This document shows, piece after piece, positions 33,955-44,876 of a stretch of 64,000 nucleotides of DNA. Each line of letters starts with the position of its first letter. Positions within the stretch are counted from its first letter, which is position 1. The DNA comes from Prevotella sp. Its GTDB lineage: Bacteria; Bacteroidota; Bacteroidia; Bacteroidales; Bacteroidaceae. Below the pieces are notes generated by a model that saw only the letters and a list, made by a program, of their open reading frames with translations, did not search any database and was not told the DNA's origin. Both the position numbers and the translations under genes were made by a program. Location: contig JAFRYZ010000010.1 of the NCBI GenBank assembly GCA_017442825.1, positions 62,001 through 126,000 of the forward strand, given 5' to 3'.

Positions 33955-35937
33955 ATGGCAAAAAAATTAGATTCCAAGATTCCTGCAGGCCCTGTGGCTG
34001 AGAAATGGACTAACTATAAGGCTCATCAACGATTGGTGAACCCCAAGAACAAGCTGAAACTCGATGTCATCGTCGTTGGAACAGGTCTGGCTGGTGCCAG
34101 TGCTGCTGCCTCGCTCGGTGAGATGGGTTTCAACGTCCTGAACTTCTGTATTCAAGACTCCCCCCGCCGTGCACACTCTATTGCAGCACAAGGAGGTATC
34201 AACGCCGCCAAGAACTATCAGAACGACGGAGATTCCGTCTATCGTTTGTTCTATGACACGGTGAAGGGTGGTGACTACCGTGCTCGCGAAGCCAACGTCT
34301 ATCGTCTGGCTGAAGTCAGCAACAATATCATCGACCAATGTGTGGCACAGGGAGTTCCCTTTGCCCGCGAATATGGTGGCATGCTTGCCAACCGTTCGTT
34401 TGGCGGTGCACAGGTAAGCCGTACTTTCTATGCCAAAGGTCAGACTGGTCAGCAGTTGCTGCTCGGTGCCTACTCCTCGTTGAGTGCACAGGTAGAGGCA
34501 GGAAAGGTGAAACTCTTCACTCGTTACGAGATGGAAGACGTCGTTATCATCGACGGACGGGCACGTGGTATAATTGCCAAAGACTTGACCACCGGCAAAC
34601 TCCATCGCTTCAGCGCCAATGCTGTTGTTATTGCTACAGGTGGATATGGCAATACCTACTTCCTTTCTACAAATGCTATGGGATGTAACTGTACGGCAGC
34701 CATCCAGTGTTTCCGCAAGGGAGCCTACTTTGCCAACCCATCTTACGTACAGATTCACCCCACCTGCATCCCCGTTCATGGCGACAAGCAGTCCAAGTTG
34801 ACGCTGATGTCAGAATCACTCCGCAACGACGGACGTATCTGGGTTCCTAAGAAAATTGAAGATGCTAAAGCTTTACAAGCAGGAACCAAGCAGGGATGGG
34901 AGATTCCAGAAGAAGACCGCGACTACTATCTGGAGCGTCGCTATCCTGCCTTTGGCAACCTTGTTCCCCGCGATGTTGCCAGCCGTGCCGCTAAGGAGCG
35001 TTGCGATGCTGGATATGGTGTCAACAATACCGGTCTGGCTGTGTTCCTCGACTTCTCAGAGAGTATCAACCGCCTCGGCATCGACCAGATTATGCAGCGT
35101 TATGGCAACCTCTTCGAGATGTATGAAGAGATTACCGACGTCTTCCCTGGCGACCTTGCCAACGAAATCAACGGTGTGAAATATTACAAACCGATGATGA
35201 TTTTCCCAGCTATCCACTACACCATGGGCGGTATCTGGGTTGACTATGAGTTGCAGACCACCATCCCCGGACTCTTCGCTATCGGCGAGTGCAATTTCTC
35301 CGACCACGGAGCCAATCGTCTTGGTGCTTCCGCATTGATGCAAGGTCTGGCTGACGGCTACTTCGTGTTGCCTTATACCATTCAGAACTACCTTGCCGAC
35401 CAAGCTATCTGGCCCCGTCTCTCCACAGAGCTGCCCGAGTTTGAGGCTGCAGAGAAGGCCGTTGAAGCAGAGACCGACCGTCTGATGAACATCAAGGGTA
35501 AGCGTTCTGTCGATTCTATCCACAAGGAACTCGGTCATATCATGTGGGAACATGTTGGTATGGGACGGACCAAGGAAGGACTGGAAGAAGGCTTAAAGCT
35601 GATGAAACAACTTCGCGATGAGTTCAATACCAACCTCTTCATTCCTGGTACTAAGGAAGGTCTCAACATCGAACTTGATAAAGCCATCCACCTTCGCGAC
35701 TTTATCCTCATGGGTGAACTTGTTGCCTATGATGCCCTCCATCGTGAGGAGTCGTGTGGCGGTCACTTCCGCGAAGAGCACCAAACCGAGGAAGGCGAAG
35801 CCAAGCGTAACGACGACGAATTCTTCTACGTCGGTTGTTGGGAATATCAAGGCGACGACACCAAGGCACCCGAACTCATCAAGGAGCCGTTGGAATATGA
35901 AGCTATCAAAGTACAAACACGTAACTATAAAAATTAA
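33955..35937 (+). CDS. frdA: Fumarate reductase / succinate dehydrogenase flavoprotein subunit
   Basis: Catalytic FAD subunit. 660 residues; dinucleotide-binding [20 protein letters not shown], the His for covalent FAD in [17 protein letters not shown], substrate loop [12 protein letters not shown]-terminal Arg-containing [17 protein letters not shown]. The length and the insertion-rich C-terminus fit the QFR-type subunit of Bacteroidetes. Starts 114 bases after frdC; frdB follows after 15 bases. Confidence 0.96.
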   Translation: MAKKLDSKIPAGPVAEKWTNYKAHQRLVNPKNKLKLDVIVVGTGLAGASAAASLGEMGFNVLNFCIQDSPRRAHSIAAQGGINAAKNYQNDGDSVYRLFYDTVKGGDYRAREANVYRLAEVSNNIIDQCVAQGVPFAREYGGMLANRSFGGAQVSRTFYAKGQTGQQLLLGAYSSLSAQVEAGKVKLFTRYEMEDVVIIDGRARGIIAKDLTTGKLHRFSANAVVIATGGYGNTYFLSTNAMGCNCTAAIQCFRKGAYFANPSYVQIHPTCIPVHGDKQSKLTLMSESLRNDGRIWVPKKIEDAKALQAGTKQGWEIPEEDRDYYLERRYPAFGNLVPRDVASRAAKERCDAGYGVNNTGLAVFLDFSESINRLGIDQIMQRYGNLFEMYEEITDVFPGDLANEINGVKYYKPMMIFPAIHYTMGGIWVDYELQTTIPGLFAIGECNFSDHGANRLGASALMQGLADGYFVLPYTIQNYLADQAIWPRLSTELPEFEAAEKAVEAETDRLMNIKGKRSVDSIHKELGHIMWEHVGMGRTKEGLEEGLKLMKQLRDEFNTNLFIPGTKEGLNIELDKAIHLRDFILMGELVAYDALHREESCGGHFREEHQTEEGEAKRNDDEFFYVGCWEYQGDDTKAPELIKEPLEYEAIKVQTRNYKN

Positions 35938-35952
35938 AAGGGGGGCTTAATT

Positions 35953-36711
35953 ATGGCTAAGAATATATCATTTACCATCAAGTATTGGAAGCAGAACGGC
36001 CCTAAGGATAAAGGGCACTTTGATACACGCGAGATGAAGGACATCCCAGATGACACTTCATTCCTTGAGATGCTCGACATCCTCAACGAAGAACTGATTA
36101 GCGAAGGTAAGGAACCCTTCGTCTTCGACCATGACTGCCGCGAGGGCATCTGCGGTATGTGTTCGCTGTATATCAACGGTACACCCCACGGCAAGACCGA
36201 GCGTGGTGCTACCACCTGTCAACTCTATATGCGCCGTTTCAACGATGGTGACACCATTACCGTAGAACCGTGGCGTTCTGCCGGTTTCCCCGTCATCAAA
36301 GACTGCATGGTTGACCGTAACGCCTTCGACAAGATTATCCAGGCAGGCGGCTACAACACCGTTCGCACCGGACAAGCACAAGATGCCAACGCCATCCTCA
36401 TCCCCAAGGAGAATGCCGACGAGGCAATGGACTGCGCTTCATGCATCGGTTGTGGAGCCTGCGTGGCAGCCTGCAAGAATGGTTCTGCCATGCTCTTCGT
36501 TTCGTCGAAGGTCAGCCAGCTCGCCCTCCTGCCGCAAGGTCGTCCAGAGGCAGCCAAGCGTGCCAAGGCAATGATTAAGCGTATGGACGAACTGGGCTTC
36601 GGTAACTGTACCAACACCCGTGCCTGTGAAGCCGTTTGTCCGAAAAACGAGAGCATTGCCAACATTGCACGCCTCAACCGCGAATATCTGAAAGCAAAGC
36701 TGAAAGATTAA
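35953..36711 (+). CDS. frdB: Fumarate reductase / succinate dehydrogenase iron-sulfur subunit
   Basis: Electron-transfer subunit between FrdA and the heme/quinone subunit. 252 residues with the [2Fe-2S] ligands in [15 protein letters not shown] and the ferredoxin-like cysteines for [4Fe-4S] and [3Fe-4S] in [17 protein letters not shown] and [13 protein letters not shown]. Final gene of the operon; a 14-bp-stem terminator follows 50 bases later. Confidence 0.96.
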   Translation: MAKNISFTIKYWKQNGPKDKGHFDTREMKDIPDDTSFLEMLDILNEELISEGKEPFVFDHDCREGICGMCSLYINGTPHGKTERGATTCQLYMRRFNDGDTITVEPWRSAGFPVIKDCMVDRNAFDKIIQAGGYNTVRTGQAQDANAILIPKENADEAMDCASCIGCGACVAACKNGSAMLFVSSKVSQLALLPQGRPEAAKRAKAMIKRMDELGFGNCTNTRACEAVCPKNESIANIARLNREYLKAKLKD

Positions 36712-36760
36712 CACAAATGACAATACACCTTATTATAATAATAGGGATTACAGTTACCCC

Positions 36761-36800
36761 AAAAAGGGATGCACTCATAATGGTGCATCCCTTTTTTGTT
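36761..36800 (+). terminator. Strong hairpin terminator after frdB
   Basis: Perfect 14-bp stem AAAAAGGGATGCAC / GTGCATCCCTTTTT (36761-36774, 36783-36796) with an 8-base loop and T-rich 3' side. Confidence 0.92.
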
Positions 36801-36882
36801 TTCTGTAATAATGTCTCTTTGGTTTTCTATATAGTGGAAAAAGCAATCTTCTTTTCCCAAAAATGCCTTTGGCATTGGGGGT

Positions 36883-38493
36883 TTATTGCTCCACTATCTC
36901 CAGCGCTTTCTTGACAATGTCACTATGCTCGTTCCACACCTTGAAATATGCCGTCATATCCCACAAGTCACGGGCAATAAGAGCTTTTATCTGTATGCGC
37001 AAATAGTGGTAAGTACGTTGCAGCTCTTCATCGTCCTTAGGTTTCACCTTCTGTTTCTCCCCTTCAGCCACCATCTGGTCGAGGAGAGACTGCGGCACGA
37101 TGAAATCACGGTTGAAGTCATCGAAGGTTTGGTATGTCTTATGCAGTTTTTTGCGGTTGTTGTCGATGTATTTCAGCGTTTGGTTGACAACTATGTTCTT
37201 TGCTACCAACTGGCGGTGCAGCTTCGTATATTTCATCGTATCCAACGGTACGAAATAGTCAGGCATGACACCACCTCCACCATATACCGTTCTATTGCGT
37301 CGCAGAGTGAAGAACTGCAGCGAGTCAGCAAAGTGTATGCTGTCAGGATTCGTCAGTTCACCATTCTTCAGTCTGTGTTCAATATCCATCTGGTATTCCT
37401 TCAGGTCTCCTTTCTTGTAAGGTTTCTGAATACATCTCCCACTAGGAATATAGTAATGAGCCACCGTAAGTCGTATCATAGAGCCGTCAGGCAAGTCCAC
37501 CGGTCGCTGTACCAATCCTTTGCCAAACGACCTTCTTCCCACCAACCGTCCTCGGTCCTGGTCTTGTATAGCACCAGCGACAATCTCCGAAGCTGATGCA
37601 GAAAACTCGTCGATGAGGATGGTGAGGTCTATGTCTTTGAGCGAACCGTTACCCTTGGCACGATATTCACGTCTGGGCACCGCTCTTCCCTCCGTATAGA
37701 CAATCATGTCACCGTCGTCCAGAAACTCGTTGGCTATCCTTGCCGCCGTTTCCAGATATCCTCCCCCATTCTCCTGCAAGTCAAGAATCAACCGTTTCAT
37801 TCCCTGTCCCTTCAGCGAGTCCACCGCATTCATAAACTCATCGTATGTTTTTCCTCCGAAACTCTCCAAGCGGATATATCCCACCTGTGGGCGAATCATG
37901 TATGCCGCATTAATCGTATGAACAGGAATCTTGTCGCGTTTGATAGCAAACGTCAACGGCTTCTCAACGCCCCGTCTGACGACCTGCACTCTGACGATAG
38001 TGCCCTTCTTGCCCCTCAGTCGCTTCATGATGTCCGTTCGTGACATCTTCACACCGGCAATGGCTGTGTCGTTGACTGCCACAATGCGGTCGCCGGCAAC
38101 AATACCTACCTTCTGCGACGGTCCGTTGACTATAGTCTGTATCACCAGCAAGGTATCTTCCACCATGTTAAACTGCACACCGATGCCCTCAAAGTCGCCC
38201 GTCAGCGGTTCGTTCATGGCCTTCGTCTCCTTGGCATCCGTATAGGAAGAGTGCGGGTCCAGTTCTTTCAGCATCCCCCTGATGCCGTCTTCCACCAGTT
38301 TCGCCTCATCAACAGAATCCACATACAAGTGGGTGACCGCCATCTCGGCAATCTGCAACTTGCGCAGCGGACTGTCTTCACCCAGTTTCAGTCGGATTTG
38401 CGCATCCGCATAACCCACAGCAAGCAGACAGGTGATGAACGTGCAACACATCACCAGCTTCCAATTTCTTCCTCCCCTGTTCTTTTGTTTCAT
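36883..38493 (-). CDS. C-terminal processing peptidase (S41 family, PDZ-containing)
   Basis: Periplasmic serine protease that trims or degrades proteins from the C-terminus (Prc/CtpA family). 536 residues: signal peptide (about 1-31), helical N-part, PDZ domain (about 95-185, DFEGIGVQFNMVEDTLLVIQ, VGIVAGDRIVAVND), protease domain with Ser300 in FSASASEIVAG and Lys325 in RSFGKG, spaced 25 residues as in E. coli Prc, and a helical C-terminal extension. Last gene of the minus-strand run from 44191, 43 bases after parE. Confidence 0.93.
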   Translation of the reverse strand: MKQKNRGGRNWKLVMCCTFITCLLAVGYADAQIRLKLGEDSPLRKLQIAEMAVTHLYVDSVDEAKLVEDGIRGMLKELDPHSSYTDAKETKAMNEPLTGDFEGIGVQFNMVEDTLLVIQTIVNGPSQKVGIVAGDRIVAVNDTAIAGVKMSRTDIMKRLRGKKGTIVRVQVVRRGVEKPLTFAIKRDKIPVHTINAAYMIRPQVGYIRLESFGGKTYDEFMNAVDSLKGQGMKRLILDLQENGGGYLETAARIANEFLDDGDMIVYTEGRAVPRREYRAKGNGSLKDIDLTILIDEFSASASEIVAGAIQDQDRGRLVGRRSFGKGLVQRPVDLPDGSMIRLTVAHYYIPSGRCIQKPYKKGDLKEYQMDIEHRLKNGELTNPDSIHFADSLQFFTLRRNRTVYGGGGVMPDYFVPLDTMKYTKLHRQLVAKNIVVNQTLKYIDNNRKKLHKTYQTFDDFNRDFIVPQSLLDQMVAEGEKQKVKPKDDEELQRTYHYLRIQIKALIARDLWDMTAYFKVWNEHSDIVKKALEIVEQ

Positions 38494-38536
38494 TTTTATT
38501 TGTAGTTAATGAAGTCAACGAAGATGATGAAGTCGA

Positions 38537-40498
38537 CTAATTGATTTCCTCCTCTGGCAAATCCTCTTCTATCACGAGGTTGTCGATAATGAAGTTCTGA
38601 CGCTCCATCGTGTTCTTTCCCATATAGTATTCCAGCAGCTTTGCCACCTGGTCGTTCTTGTGCAAAGTGACCTGTTCTATACGCATGTCGGGACCGATGA
38701 AATGAGCAAATTCTTCCGGACTGATTTCACCCAATCCCTTGAATCGTGTAATCTCCGGATCAGGTCCCAAGTCCTTGATGGCTTGCTGCCGTTCCTCCTC
38801 GCTATAGCAGTACAGCGTGACGAAATCCGTCTTCTTTTCGTTCTTCCCCCGTTTTTCGTCAGCCGCCTCAATCACCTTCTTGTTCTTGATTTTCGTACGT
38901 CGGTTGCGCACTCTGAAGAGCGGTGTCTGCAACACATAGACATGACCTTTCTTCACCAGCTCTGGGAAGAACTGCAAGAAGAAAGTGATGGTGAGCAGAC
39001 GGATGTGCATGCCATCGACATCGGCATCCGTCGCCACGATAACCTTATTATATCGCAGCGAGTCCAGTCCGTCTTCGATGTCGAGTGCCGACTGCAGCAA
39101 GTAGAATTCTTCGTTCTTATACACCTCGATGCGGTCCATGCCATACGAATTGAGCGGTTTTCCTCGCAAAGAGAACACCGCCTGCGTGTTCACGTCGCGG
39201 CTCTTGGTGATGCTTCCGCTGGCAGAATCACCTTCAGTGATGAAGATGCAGCTCTCCTCCTTGCGGTCGTTCTTCGTGTCACAATAGTGAATACGGCAGT
39301 CGCGCAGTTTTCTGTTGTGCAAATTAGCTTTCTTCGCCTTCTCGCGAATCTGTTTGGTTACGCCCGCCATCGCCTTTCGTTCCCGTTCGCTCTCCTTGAT
39401 TTTCGTCTCCATCACTTCCGTGATGTCAGTATGGATATGCAGGAAGTTATCAACCTGTTGCTTGATGAAGTCGCCCACATATTTGTTGATGGTATCGCCT
39501 CCTGGAGCCATATGCGTAGAACCCAGTTTAATCTTCGTCTGACTTTCGAAGACAGGTTCTTCCACATTGATGGCGATGGCAGCCACGATACCGCTGCGGA
39601 TGTCGCTGGGCTCGTATTTTCCGAAAAACTCCTTGATGGTTTTGGCAATATGTTCTTTGAACGCACTTTGGTGCGTACCGCCCTGTGTGGTATGCTGTCC
39701 GTTGACGAAGGAGTGGTATTCCTCGCCATATTGGTTGGTATGCGTAAAGGCAATCTCTATGTCCTCTCCCTTCATGTGTACGATAGGATAGAGAGAGTCG
39801 GTCGTCATCTTGTCCGTCAGCAAGTCTTTCAGTCCGTTGCGGCTGACGATGCGCCTACCGTTATACATGATGGTCAGTCCCGTATTCAGGTACGTATAGT
39901 TGCGGAGCATCGTTTCCACGATGTCGTTCTGGAACTGATAGCCTTTAAAGAGCGTGTTGTCCGGTTCGAAGAAGATGTATGTACCGTTCTCGTCGGTTGT
40001 CTTGCTGGTTTTGTCACTCTTCTGGATACCACATTCAAACGTCAGCTCCCTTACCTTACCTTCGCGATACGACTTCACTTCAAAGTGGGAGCTGAGCGCG
40101 TTCACTGCCTTCACGCCGACACCATTCAGTCCTACACTCTTCTTAAAAGCCTTCGAGTCGTACTTGCCGCCCGTGTTCAACACCGAAACCGCCTCAACAA
40201 GTTTTCCCTGCGGAATGCCGCGTCCATAATCGCGCACAGCAACCCGCAGGTTTTCGTCGATGTCCACCTCGATGCGTTTTCCGGCATTCATTTTAAACTC
40301 GTCGATAGAGTTGTCGATGACCTCCTTCAGCAGCACGTAGATACCATCTTCGGGGAGCGAGCCGTCGCCCAGTCGTCCGATGTACATACCTGGTCTTGTG
40401 CGCACATGTTCCATGTCCGACAGGTGGCGTATGTTTTCGTCGGTATATTCTACCGTCGGCTGGTTCTGAATCTCAATGGTTTCGTCGTTTGGTTTCAT
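38537..40498 (-). CDS. parE: DNA topoisomerase IV subunit B (ParE-type)
   Basis: ATPase subunit of the type IIA decatenase. 653 residues; GHKL ATPase motifs ([39 protein letters not shown]), Toprim [14 protein letters not shown] and [20 protein letters not shown] rather than EGDSAGG and the length are typical for Bacteroidetes ParE. It starts one base after the stop of the upstream GNAT-like gene, so the two are tightly coupled. The coaD gene that often sits between parE and ctp in Bacteroides is absent. Confidence 0.93.
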   Translation of the reverse strand: MKPNDETIEIQNQPTVEYTDENIRHLSDMEHVRTRPGMYIGRLGDGSLPEDGIYVLLKEVIDNSIDEFKMNAGKRIEVDIDENLRVAVRDYGRGIPQGKLVEAVSVLNTGGKYDSKAFKKSVGLNGVGVKAVNALSSHFEVKSYREGKVRELTFECGIQKSDKTSKTTDENGTYIFFEPDNTLFKGYQFQNDIVETMLRNYTYLNTGLTIMYNGRRIVSRNGLKDLLTDKMTTDSLYPIVHMKGEDIEIAFTHTNQYGEEYHSFVNGQHTTQGGTHQSAFKEHIAKTIKEFFGKYEPSDIRSGIVAAIAINVEEPVFESQTKIKLGSTHMAPGGDTINKYVGDFIKQQVDNFLHIHTDITEVMETKIKESERERKAMAGVTKQIREKAKKANLHNRKLRDCRIHYCDTKNDRKEESCIFITEGDSASGSITKSRDVNTQAVFSLRGKPLNSYGMDRIEVYKNEEFYLLQSALDIEDGLDSLRYNKVIVATDADVDGMHIRLLTITFFLQFFPELVKKGHVYVLQTPLFRVRNRRTKIKNKKVIEAADEKRGKNEKKTDFVTLYCYSEEERQQAIKDLGPDPEITRFKGLGEISPEEFAHFIGPDMRIEQVTLHKNDQVAKLLEYYMGKNTMERQNFIIDNLVIEEDLPEEEIN

Positions 40499-40499
40499 A

Positions 40500-41639
40500 T
40501 CAAATTTCCTTTATAAAGCATCTGAGTCGCTTGTTGATGAACGCCTCGAAATACTGCCAGTTGCTCAGGATGTTGTTGTTGGTTTCCATCTGCGGCATCG
40601 CCTGAGCCCATTTAAATCCGTAGTTGATGTATTGCTGCACCAAGTCTTTGAAGATGATGGCGTTGGCACCCTTAGCGCGGTATTCTGGCAGCACGCCGAT
40701 GAGCAGCATGTCCACCGTGTCGGCATGATGCCAGTAGATGGCGTTCAGCAGTCTTGCCCATCCGAAGGGCAGCAGTCTGCCGTTGCGTGTCTTCTTCATC
40801 GCCTTCGACAGCGAGGGGAAGGTGATACCGAATCCCACCATCTTGTTGTTGTCGTTGCCATCGACGATGATGGAGACGAGGTTCAAGTCGGCAATCTTGA
40901 TGTATTGCTCCACCAGCTGGTCAATCTTGCGTTCGTTCAGTTCGGCAAAGCCATACAGGTCTTTGTACGTTTTGTTCAGCATACTGAATACTTCCCTGCC
41001 ATATCCCTCCTTCATGAGTTCCTTGCGGGTGAGTTTGTGAACATGCAGGTTGTAGCGTTTCTCCACCATATCGGCAATCTTGGCAAACTTCTCGGGCACC
41101 TTCTCCGGCACCTTCACCAGCATCTCCACATAGTCATTGTCCTTTCGGAATCCGCCGTAGGCATCGATATGTTCCTTGTAATAGGGATAGTTATGGTTGG
41201 CATACATCGTGCCCATCGTGTCGAACCCTTCCACGAGCATTCCCTCGCGGTCGGTGTCGGCAAAGCCCATCGGTCCAGCCATCTGCGTCATCCCGCGCTC
41301 CTTTCCCCATGCCTTCACCGTGTCCAAAAGAGTTTTCGAGACCTCCTTGTCGTCGATAAAGTCGAACCATCCGAAGCGCACCACCTTGTTGTTCCATCGC
41401 TCGTTGGCGCGTCGGTTGATGATGGCAGCCACGCGCCCCACCGCCTTTCCGTCGCGGTAGGCGATGAAGTAGTCGGCCTCACAGTCGTCGAAGGATGCGT
41501 TTTGGTCTTTTCGCAATGTTCTTTTCTCGTCGAAGTGCAAGTAGGGAACGTCGTTCGGGTCATCCCTGTACAAGTCGTAGCGGAACTGCATAAAGCATTC
41601 CAATTCTTTGCCATTCCCTACTCTCTTAATTTCTATCAT
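40500..41639 (-). CDS. GNAT-like acyltransferase-fold protein, paralogue A
   Basis: 379 residues, starting [11 protein letters not shown]. The N-terminal half has GNAT-like beta-strand patterns ([20 protein letters not shown], then [10 protein letters not shown] and [18 protein letters not shown]), and a second GNAT-like half follows ([20 protein letters not shown]). It is clearly paralogous to the gene immediately upstream (41659-42804). The upstream start at 41810 would overlap that gene in another frame and is rejected. Annotated generally as N-acetyltransferase; substrate unknown. Position before parE argues for constitutive expression, not for function. Confidence 0.75.
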   Translation of the reverse strand: MIEIKRVGNGKELECFMQFRYDLYRDDPNDVPYLHFDEKRTLRKDQNASFDDCEADYFIAYRDGKAVGRVAAIINRRANERWNNKVVRFGWFDFIDDKEVSKTLLDTVKAWGKERGMTQMAGPMGFADTDREGMLVEGFDTMGTMYANHNYPYYKEHIDAYGGFRKDNDYVEMLVKVPEKVPEKFAKIADMVEKRYNLHVHKLTRKELMKEGYGREVFSMLNKTYKDLYGFAELNERKIDQLVEQYIKIADLNLVSIIVDGNDNNKMVGFGITFPSLSKAMKKTRNGRLLPFGWARLLNAIYWHHADTVDMLLIGVLPEYRAKGANAIIFKDLVQQYINYGFKWAQAMPQMETNNNILSNWQYFEAFINKRLRCFIKEI

Positions 41640-41658
41640 GTCTTTCCAGGTATTGTTT

Positions 41659-42804
41659 CTATAGTTTCTTGATATAGCAACGGCGGCGCTTGTGCAGCAC
41701 CGTTTCCAGATACTGCCATTGGCTCTGCACGTTGTCGTTGGTTTCCATCTCCACCTGACTTTCGCCCCATTCAAATCCGTATTTCTGATACCGCGGAATG
41801 AGGTAGGCAAACATCAGGGCGTTGGCACCCTTCTTGCGGTATTCGGGCAGCACGCCGATGAGCATCAGGTCCACCGCCTTCGTCTTGTGGAATTTCATCG
41901 CCCTCAGCAGGTGCCACCATCCGAAGGGCAGCAGCCTGCCCCGTCGGCATTTCTGCGCCGCCCTTGCCAGCGAAGGAATGGTGATGCCGACGCCCACCAT
42001 CCGTTTGTTGTCGTTCCAGTCTTCCACGATGACGATGAGGTTGGTGTCAGCCAGCGGCATCCACATGTTCAAGTATTGGTCTATTTGCCTGTCCGAAAGT
42101 TCAGAAAAGCCATACAGGTCTTTGAACGTATCGTTCAGCAGGTGGAACACCTCGTGTCCCTTACCCTCCTTGAAGATTTCGTGGCGCGTCATCGTGCGGG
42201 CATGCAGGTTGTAGCGTTTTTCAATCATCTGCGCCAGGGAGACGTATTTCTGCGGCACCTCTTTCGGCACAATCAGTTTGAACTCTACGTAGTCGTTGTC
42301 CTTCTCGAATCCCTCCATTGCCTCTATGTGCTCAGGATAGTAGGGATAGTTGTAGATGGTAGCCATCGTCCCCAACTGGTCGAATCCCCATGTCAGCATG
42401 CCTTCGGGGTCGAAATCGGTAAATCCCAATGGTCCGATGACCTCCGTCATGCCCTTTTCGCGTCCGTAGTCTTCCACAGCCTTCATCAAAGCTGCCGACA
42501 CCTCCCTGTCGTCGATGAAGTCAATCCATCCGAAGCGCACCGACTGGCGTCCCCACCTGTCGTTCGCCTTATGGTTGATGATGGCAGCTACCCTGCCGGC
42601 AAGCTTCCCGTCTTTGTAAGCCAGAAACAACTCAGCCTCGCAGAAGTCGAAGGCTGCATTCTTATCCTTGTTCAGCGTGTTCCAATCGTCAAGAAACAAG
42701 TTCGGAGCGTCGTAGGCATTCCCTTCATACAAGTCGTAATGAAAGTCGATGAAGGTTTTCAAGTCCTTCTTCGTTGCCACTCTCTTGATTTCTATTTGTG
42801 CCAT
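41659..42804 (-). CDS. GNAT-like acyltransferase-fold protein, paralogue B
   Basis: 381 residues from ATG 42804 (MAQIEIKRVATKKDLKTFID). Same architecture as its downstream neighbour: [100 protein letters not shown]. The duplication is tandem with a 19-base gap. Two GNAT-like lobes in one chain recall FemX- or N-acyltransferase-type double-GNAT enzymes; a role in lipid or peptidoglycan acyl transfer is possible but not supported by a diagnostic residue I can name. Confidence 0.75.
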   Translation of the reverse strand: MAQIEIKRVATKKDLKTFIDFHYDLYEGNAYDAPNLFLDDWNTLNKDKNAAFDFCEAELFLAYKDGKLAGRVAAIINHKANDRWGRQSVRFGWIDFIDDREVSAALMKAVEDYGREKGMTEVIGPLGFTDFDPEGMLTWGFDQLGTMATIYNYPYYPEHIEAMEGFEKDNDYVEFKLIVPKEVPQKYVSLAQMIEKRYNLHARTMTRHEIFKEGKGHEVFHLLNDTFKDLYGFSELSDRQIDQYLNMWMPLADTNLIVIVEDWNDNKRMVGVGITIPSLARAAQKCRRGRLLPFGWWHLLRAMKFHKTKAVDLMLIGVLPEYRKKGANALMFAYLIPRYQKYGFEWGESQVEMETNDNVQSQWQYLETVLHKRRRCYIKKL

Positions 42805-42868
42805 CAGTTTTATACCGTTGGTTTGTCTAATCGGCAAAAATAGTAAAAAATGTTGTTACAGGCAAACT

Positions 42869-44191
42869 TTACCCCGCTTTTTTGGCGATTATTAAGACAT
42901 GGGAGCCGTCAGCAAGTGTCGTAGCGAAAAGATAATCGTCGCCGCCGTCTTTCAGTTTCAGCCGTTTACGCAACTGGGCAACGCCCATCGGGAAGTTCCT
43001 CACGGTGATGTTCGCCTTGCCGATGCCCTTCATCTTGGTTGCCAACTCCCGTTTGTTCATCGTTGTGATGGCGACAATACGGAATTGCCTGCCAGGGAAG
43101 TCAGCCACCAGGCGGTCAGCCACAAACAGGTGCGAGTCCTTCGCTATCGTCGCCAACTGGAGCCGTTGGCAGAGCAGGGCAAAGCAGCCCGCTTTCATGA
43201 TGGCAGCATGGGGCTCGTAGAGATAGCTCACCCCCACTCGCTCCAAAGCCGCAGAAGAGAGGTCGCTGCCGTTAAGAGAGATTTCGATGAAACGGGCTTT
43301 TTTCGCTTCACACACGTCAAATTCAAAACGTTCCGACCCTCCTGTCACTTCAACATTGTCACTCGTCTGGGCGGCAACTTCTGCCGCAGCATTCAGGTTG
43401 ACACACACACATCTTACCGGCACCTCTCCGCCTCGCGTCGCCAGCACTACCAGCAGTTCCTTGCACTCGTTCTGCACAGCCACAAGATGTACTTCCTCTA
43501 CGCGCAGCGACGACTCCCCGTTGTGCGTCAGGTCTTCCACAGCCTTGTGCCAATCCAACATCGGCGACAGCTTCAGCACGACAAACCTCACCTTCTGCCG
43601 CCATTCGTCCACCATCTCCAGCACGTTCGGCGTACAGTCGGCAAGGGCATAAGTGCGCCCGCCCTGCTCGTTGCGGCGGGCTGGGTCAAGGAACACCACG
43701 TCGGCAGCCTCCATCCCGTGCAGATAATCACAGGCATCCGCCTGCACTACCGTTGCCTTCAACCCCAGGAGCGGGAAGTTGGTCGAAGCCAGAGCACACA
43801 AATCGGCATTCCGCTCCACGTAGATTCGTTCGTCGAAACTCCGTGACATCCAAGAGAAATCCACCCCGAAACCGCCCGTCAAATCGACAAAGCGGGTACT
43901 GCCGACCCCCTCATCCTTCAGGCGCCTTGCCTTTTCTGCAACTATGGCAGCCTTGTAGCGTGCCGTCAGTTCGCTCGAACACTGTTCCATCGACAAGTGC
44001 GGCGGATAAACGATGTCCTCGCATGCCGCCCATGTCGGCATCTTCTTCCGTGCCGTCTGCCTGCCGCTAATCTGTTGCAGCGCCAGCGTCATGTCCACAT
44101 CCTTCTTTCGTGCTGCCTGTAAAGCCAGCTGCCGCACATCGTCGTCGCTATGTTCCCGTATGAATGCCCGTGTAGCCTCGTTCATATCCAT
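42869..44191 (-). CDS. SAM-dependent methyltransferase of THUMP-like type
   Basis: 440 residues. A helical N-terminus precedes a class I methyltransferase fold (motif I FVDLTGGFGVDFSWM at about 103-117, then ERNADLCALASTNF, VQADACDYL, and catalytic-loop-like VFLDPARRN). The C-terminal half (about 260-440) is the THUMP-like extension seen in a conserved Bacteroidetes family annotated as class I SAM methyltransferase or THUMP-like. A nucleic-acid substrate (rRNA or tRNA base) is likely from DPAR and the extension, but not proven. First gene of the run ending at ctp. Confidence 0.82.
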   Translation of the reverse strand: MDMNEATRAFIREHSDDDVRQLALQAARKKDVDMTLALQQISGRQTARKKMPTWAACEDIVYPPHLSMEQCSSELTARYKAAIVAEKARRLKDEGVGSTRFVDLTGGFGVDFSWMSRSFDERIYVERNADLCALASTNFPLLGLKATVVQADACDYLHGMEAADVVFLDPARRNEQGGRTYALADCTPNVLEMVDEWRQKVRFVVLKLSPMLDWHKAVEDLTHNGESSLRVEEVHLVAVQNECKELLVVLATRGGEVPVRCVCVNLNAAAEVAAQTSDNVEVTGGSERFEFDVCEAKKARFIEISLNGSDLSSAALERVGVSYLYEPHAAIMKAGCFALLCQRLQLATIAKDSHLFVADRLVADFPGRQFRIVAITTMNKRELATKMKGIGKANITVRNFPMGVAQLRKRLKLKDGGDDYLFATTLADGSHVLIIAKKAG

Positions 44192-44213
44192 TTCGTTTCC
44201 ACTTTTTCAGCCT

Positions 44214-44244
44214 CAAAGTTACTACATTTTTCAAAACCTACAAA
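44214..44244 (-). promoter_or_regulatory. Bacteroidetes promoter TTTG-N19-TAACTTTG (minus strand)
   Basis: CAAAGTTA at 44214-44221 and CAAA at 44241-44244, 19 bases apart, 23 bases before the methyltransferase ATG. Likely drives the five-gene run down to ctp. Confidence 0.78.
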
Positions 44245-44575
44245 CGAGTGTGCCGCTGAAAGTGATGCAAATAAGAAACACATTCTAAAAAACGGGTAAG
44301 AAAAATTGTTTGGAGAAGTCAGTTTTTCGCAAATTCTTACAGCAATATACACCGATTTAAAACACATTGTGTTTGGGCTCTAAAGTGGGCTTAATTCCCC
44401 TCCAATTACGCTGTGTTTGAAGTCGGAGTAGATACACCTCGAAAATGGTCTGATGTTAAAGGTAAGGAGTAAATTTGTCCCACCGTGTGCAATGTTCTAT
44501 TTGTAGTCTAAAAAACCGAATACATTCCACTATTAACCGATGGATTATTTCATCAATTCCGACAGTAAGAGCGGT
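44245..44575. other. Intergenic region, no gene seen
   Basis: Contains a small palindrome AAACACATTGTGTTT (44360-44374) and a weak relative of the 21-bp repeat of 16536-16600 at 44401-44420. No ORF or RNA gene is credible. Confidence 0.6.
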
Positions 44576-44869
44576 TTACGTCCAGAATTCTTTCTCTTCG
44601 GTGGGTTTCATCTCTCCGGCACAGCGGGGGCAGGTGTGTTTGTTCCAGATCCGGATGTTGCTGCTACCACATTTCAGGCAGAGTCTGCCAGCTTCGCTAC
44701 GGAAGGAAGGGGCTACGTCGGCGATGATGCCGCCGACAACAATGTTCTGGATGGTATGGCAGTCGGGGCACGTCATGGGCGTAATCTTTTGATTGAACAA
44801 GCCACGACCTTCATAGACTTCGGCTTCGTAGCCGCACTGGATGCAGCGGTATTTGAGTTTGGTTGACAT
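44576..44869 (-). CDS. Small zinc-ribbon protein with four CxxC pairs
   Basis: 97 residues with CIQC (9-12), CPDC, CLKC and CPRC, enough for two zinc ribbons, and little else (MSTKLKYRCIQCGYEAEVYE at the start). Likely a cytoplasmic zinc-binding protein; partner and role unknown. It starts 7 bases after the dipeptidase stop, hence the same transcript. Confidence 0.8.
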   Translation of the reverse strand: MSTKLKYRCIQCGYEAEVYEGRGLFNQKITPMTCPDCHTIQNIVVGGIIADVAPSFRSEAGRLCLKCGSSNIRIWNKHTCPRCAGEMKPTEEKEFWT

Positions 44870-44876
44870 AAAAAAC

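Noticed and set aside
38660-40516. 618-codon open frame antisense to parE
   Set aside because: Exactly shadows a certain gene; its composition (His/Val/Leu/Arg-rich) is that of antisense codons, and no motif is present.
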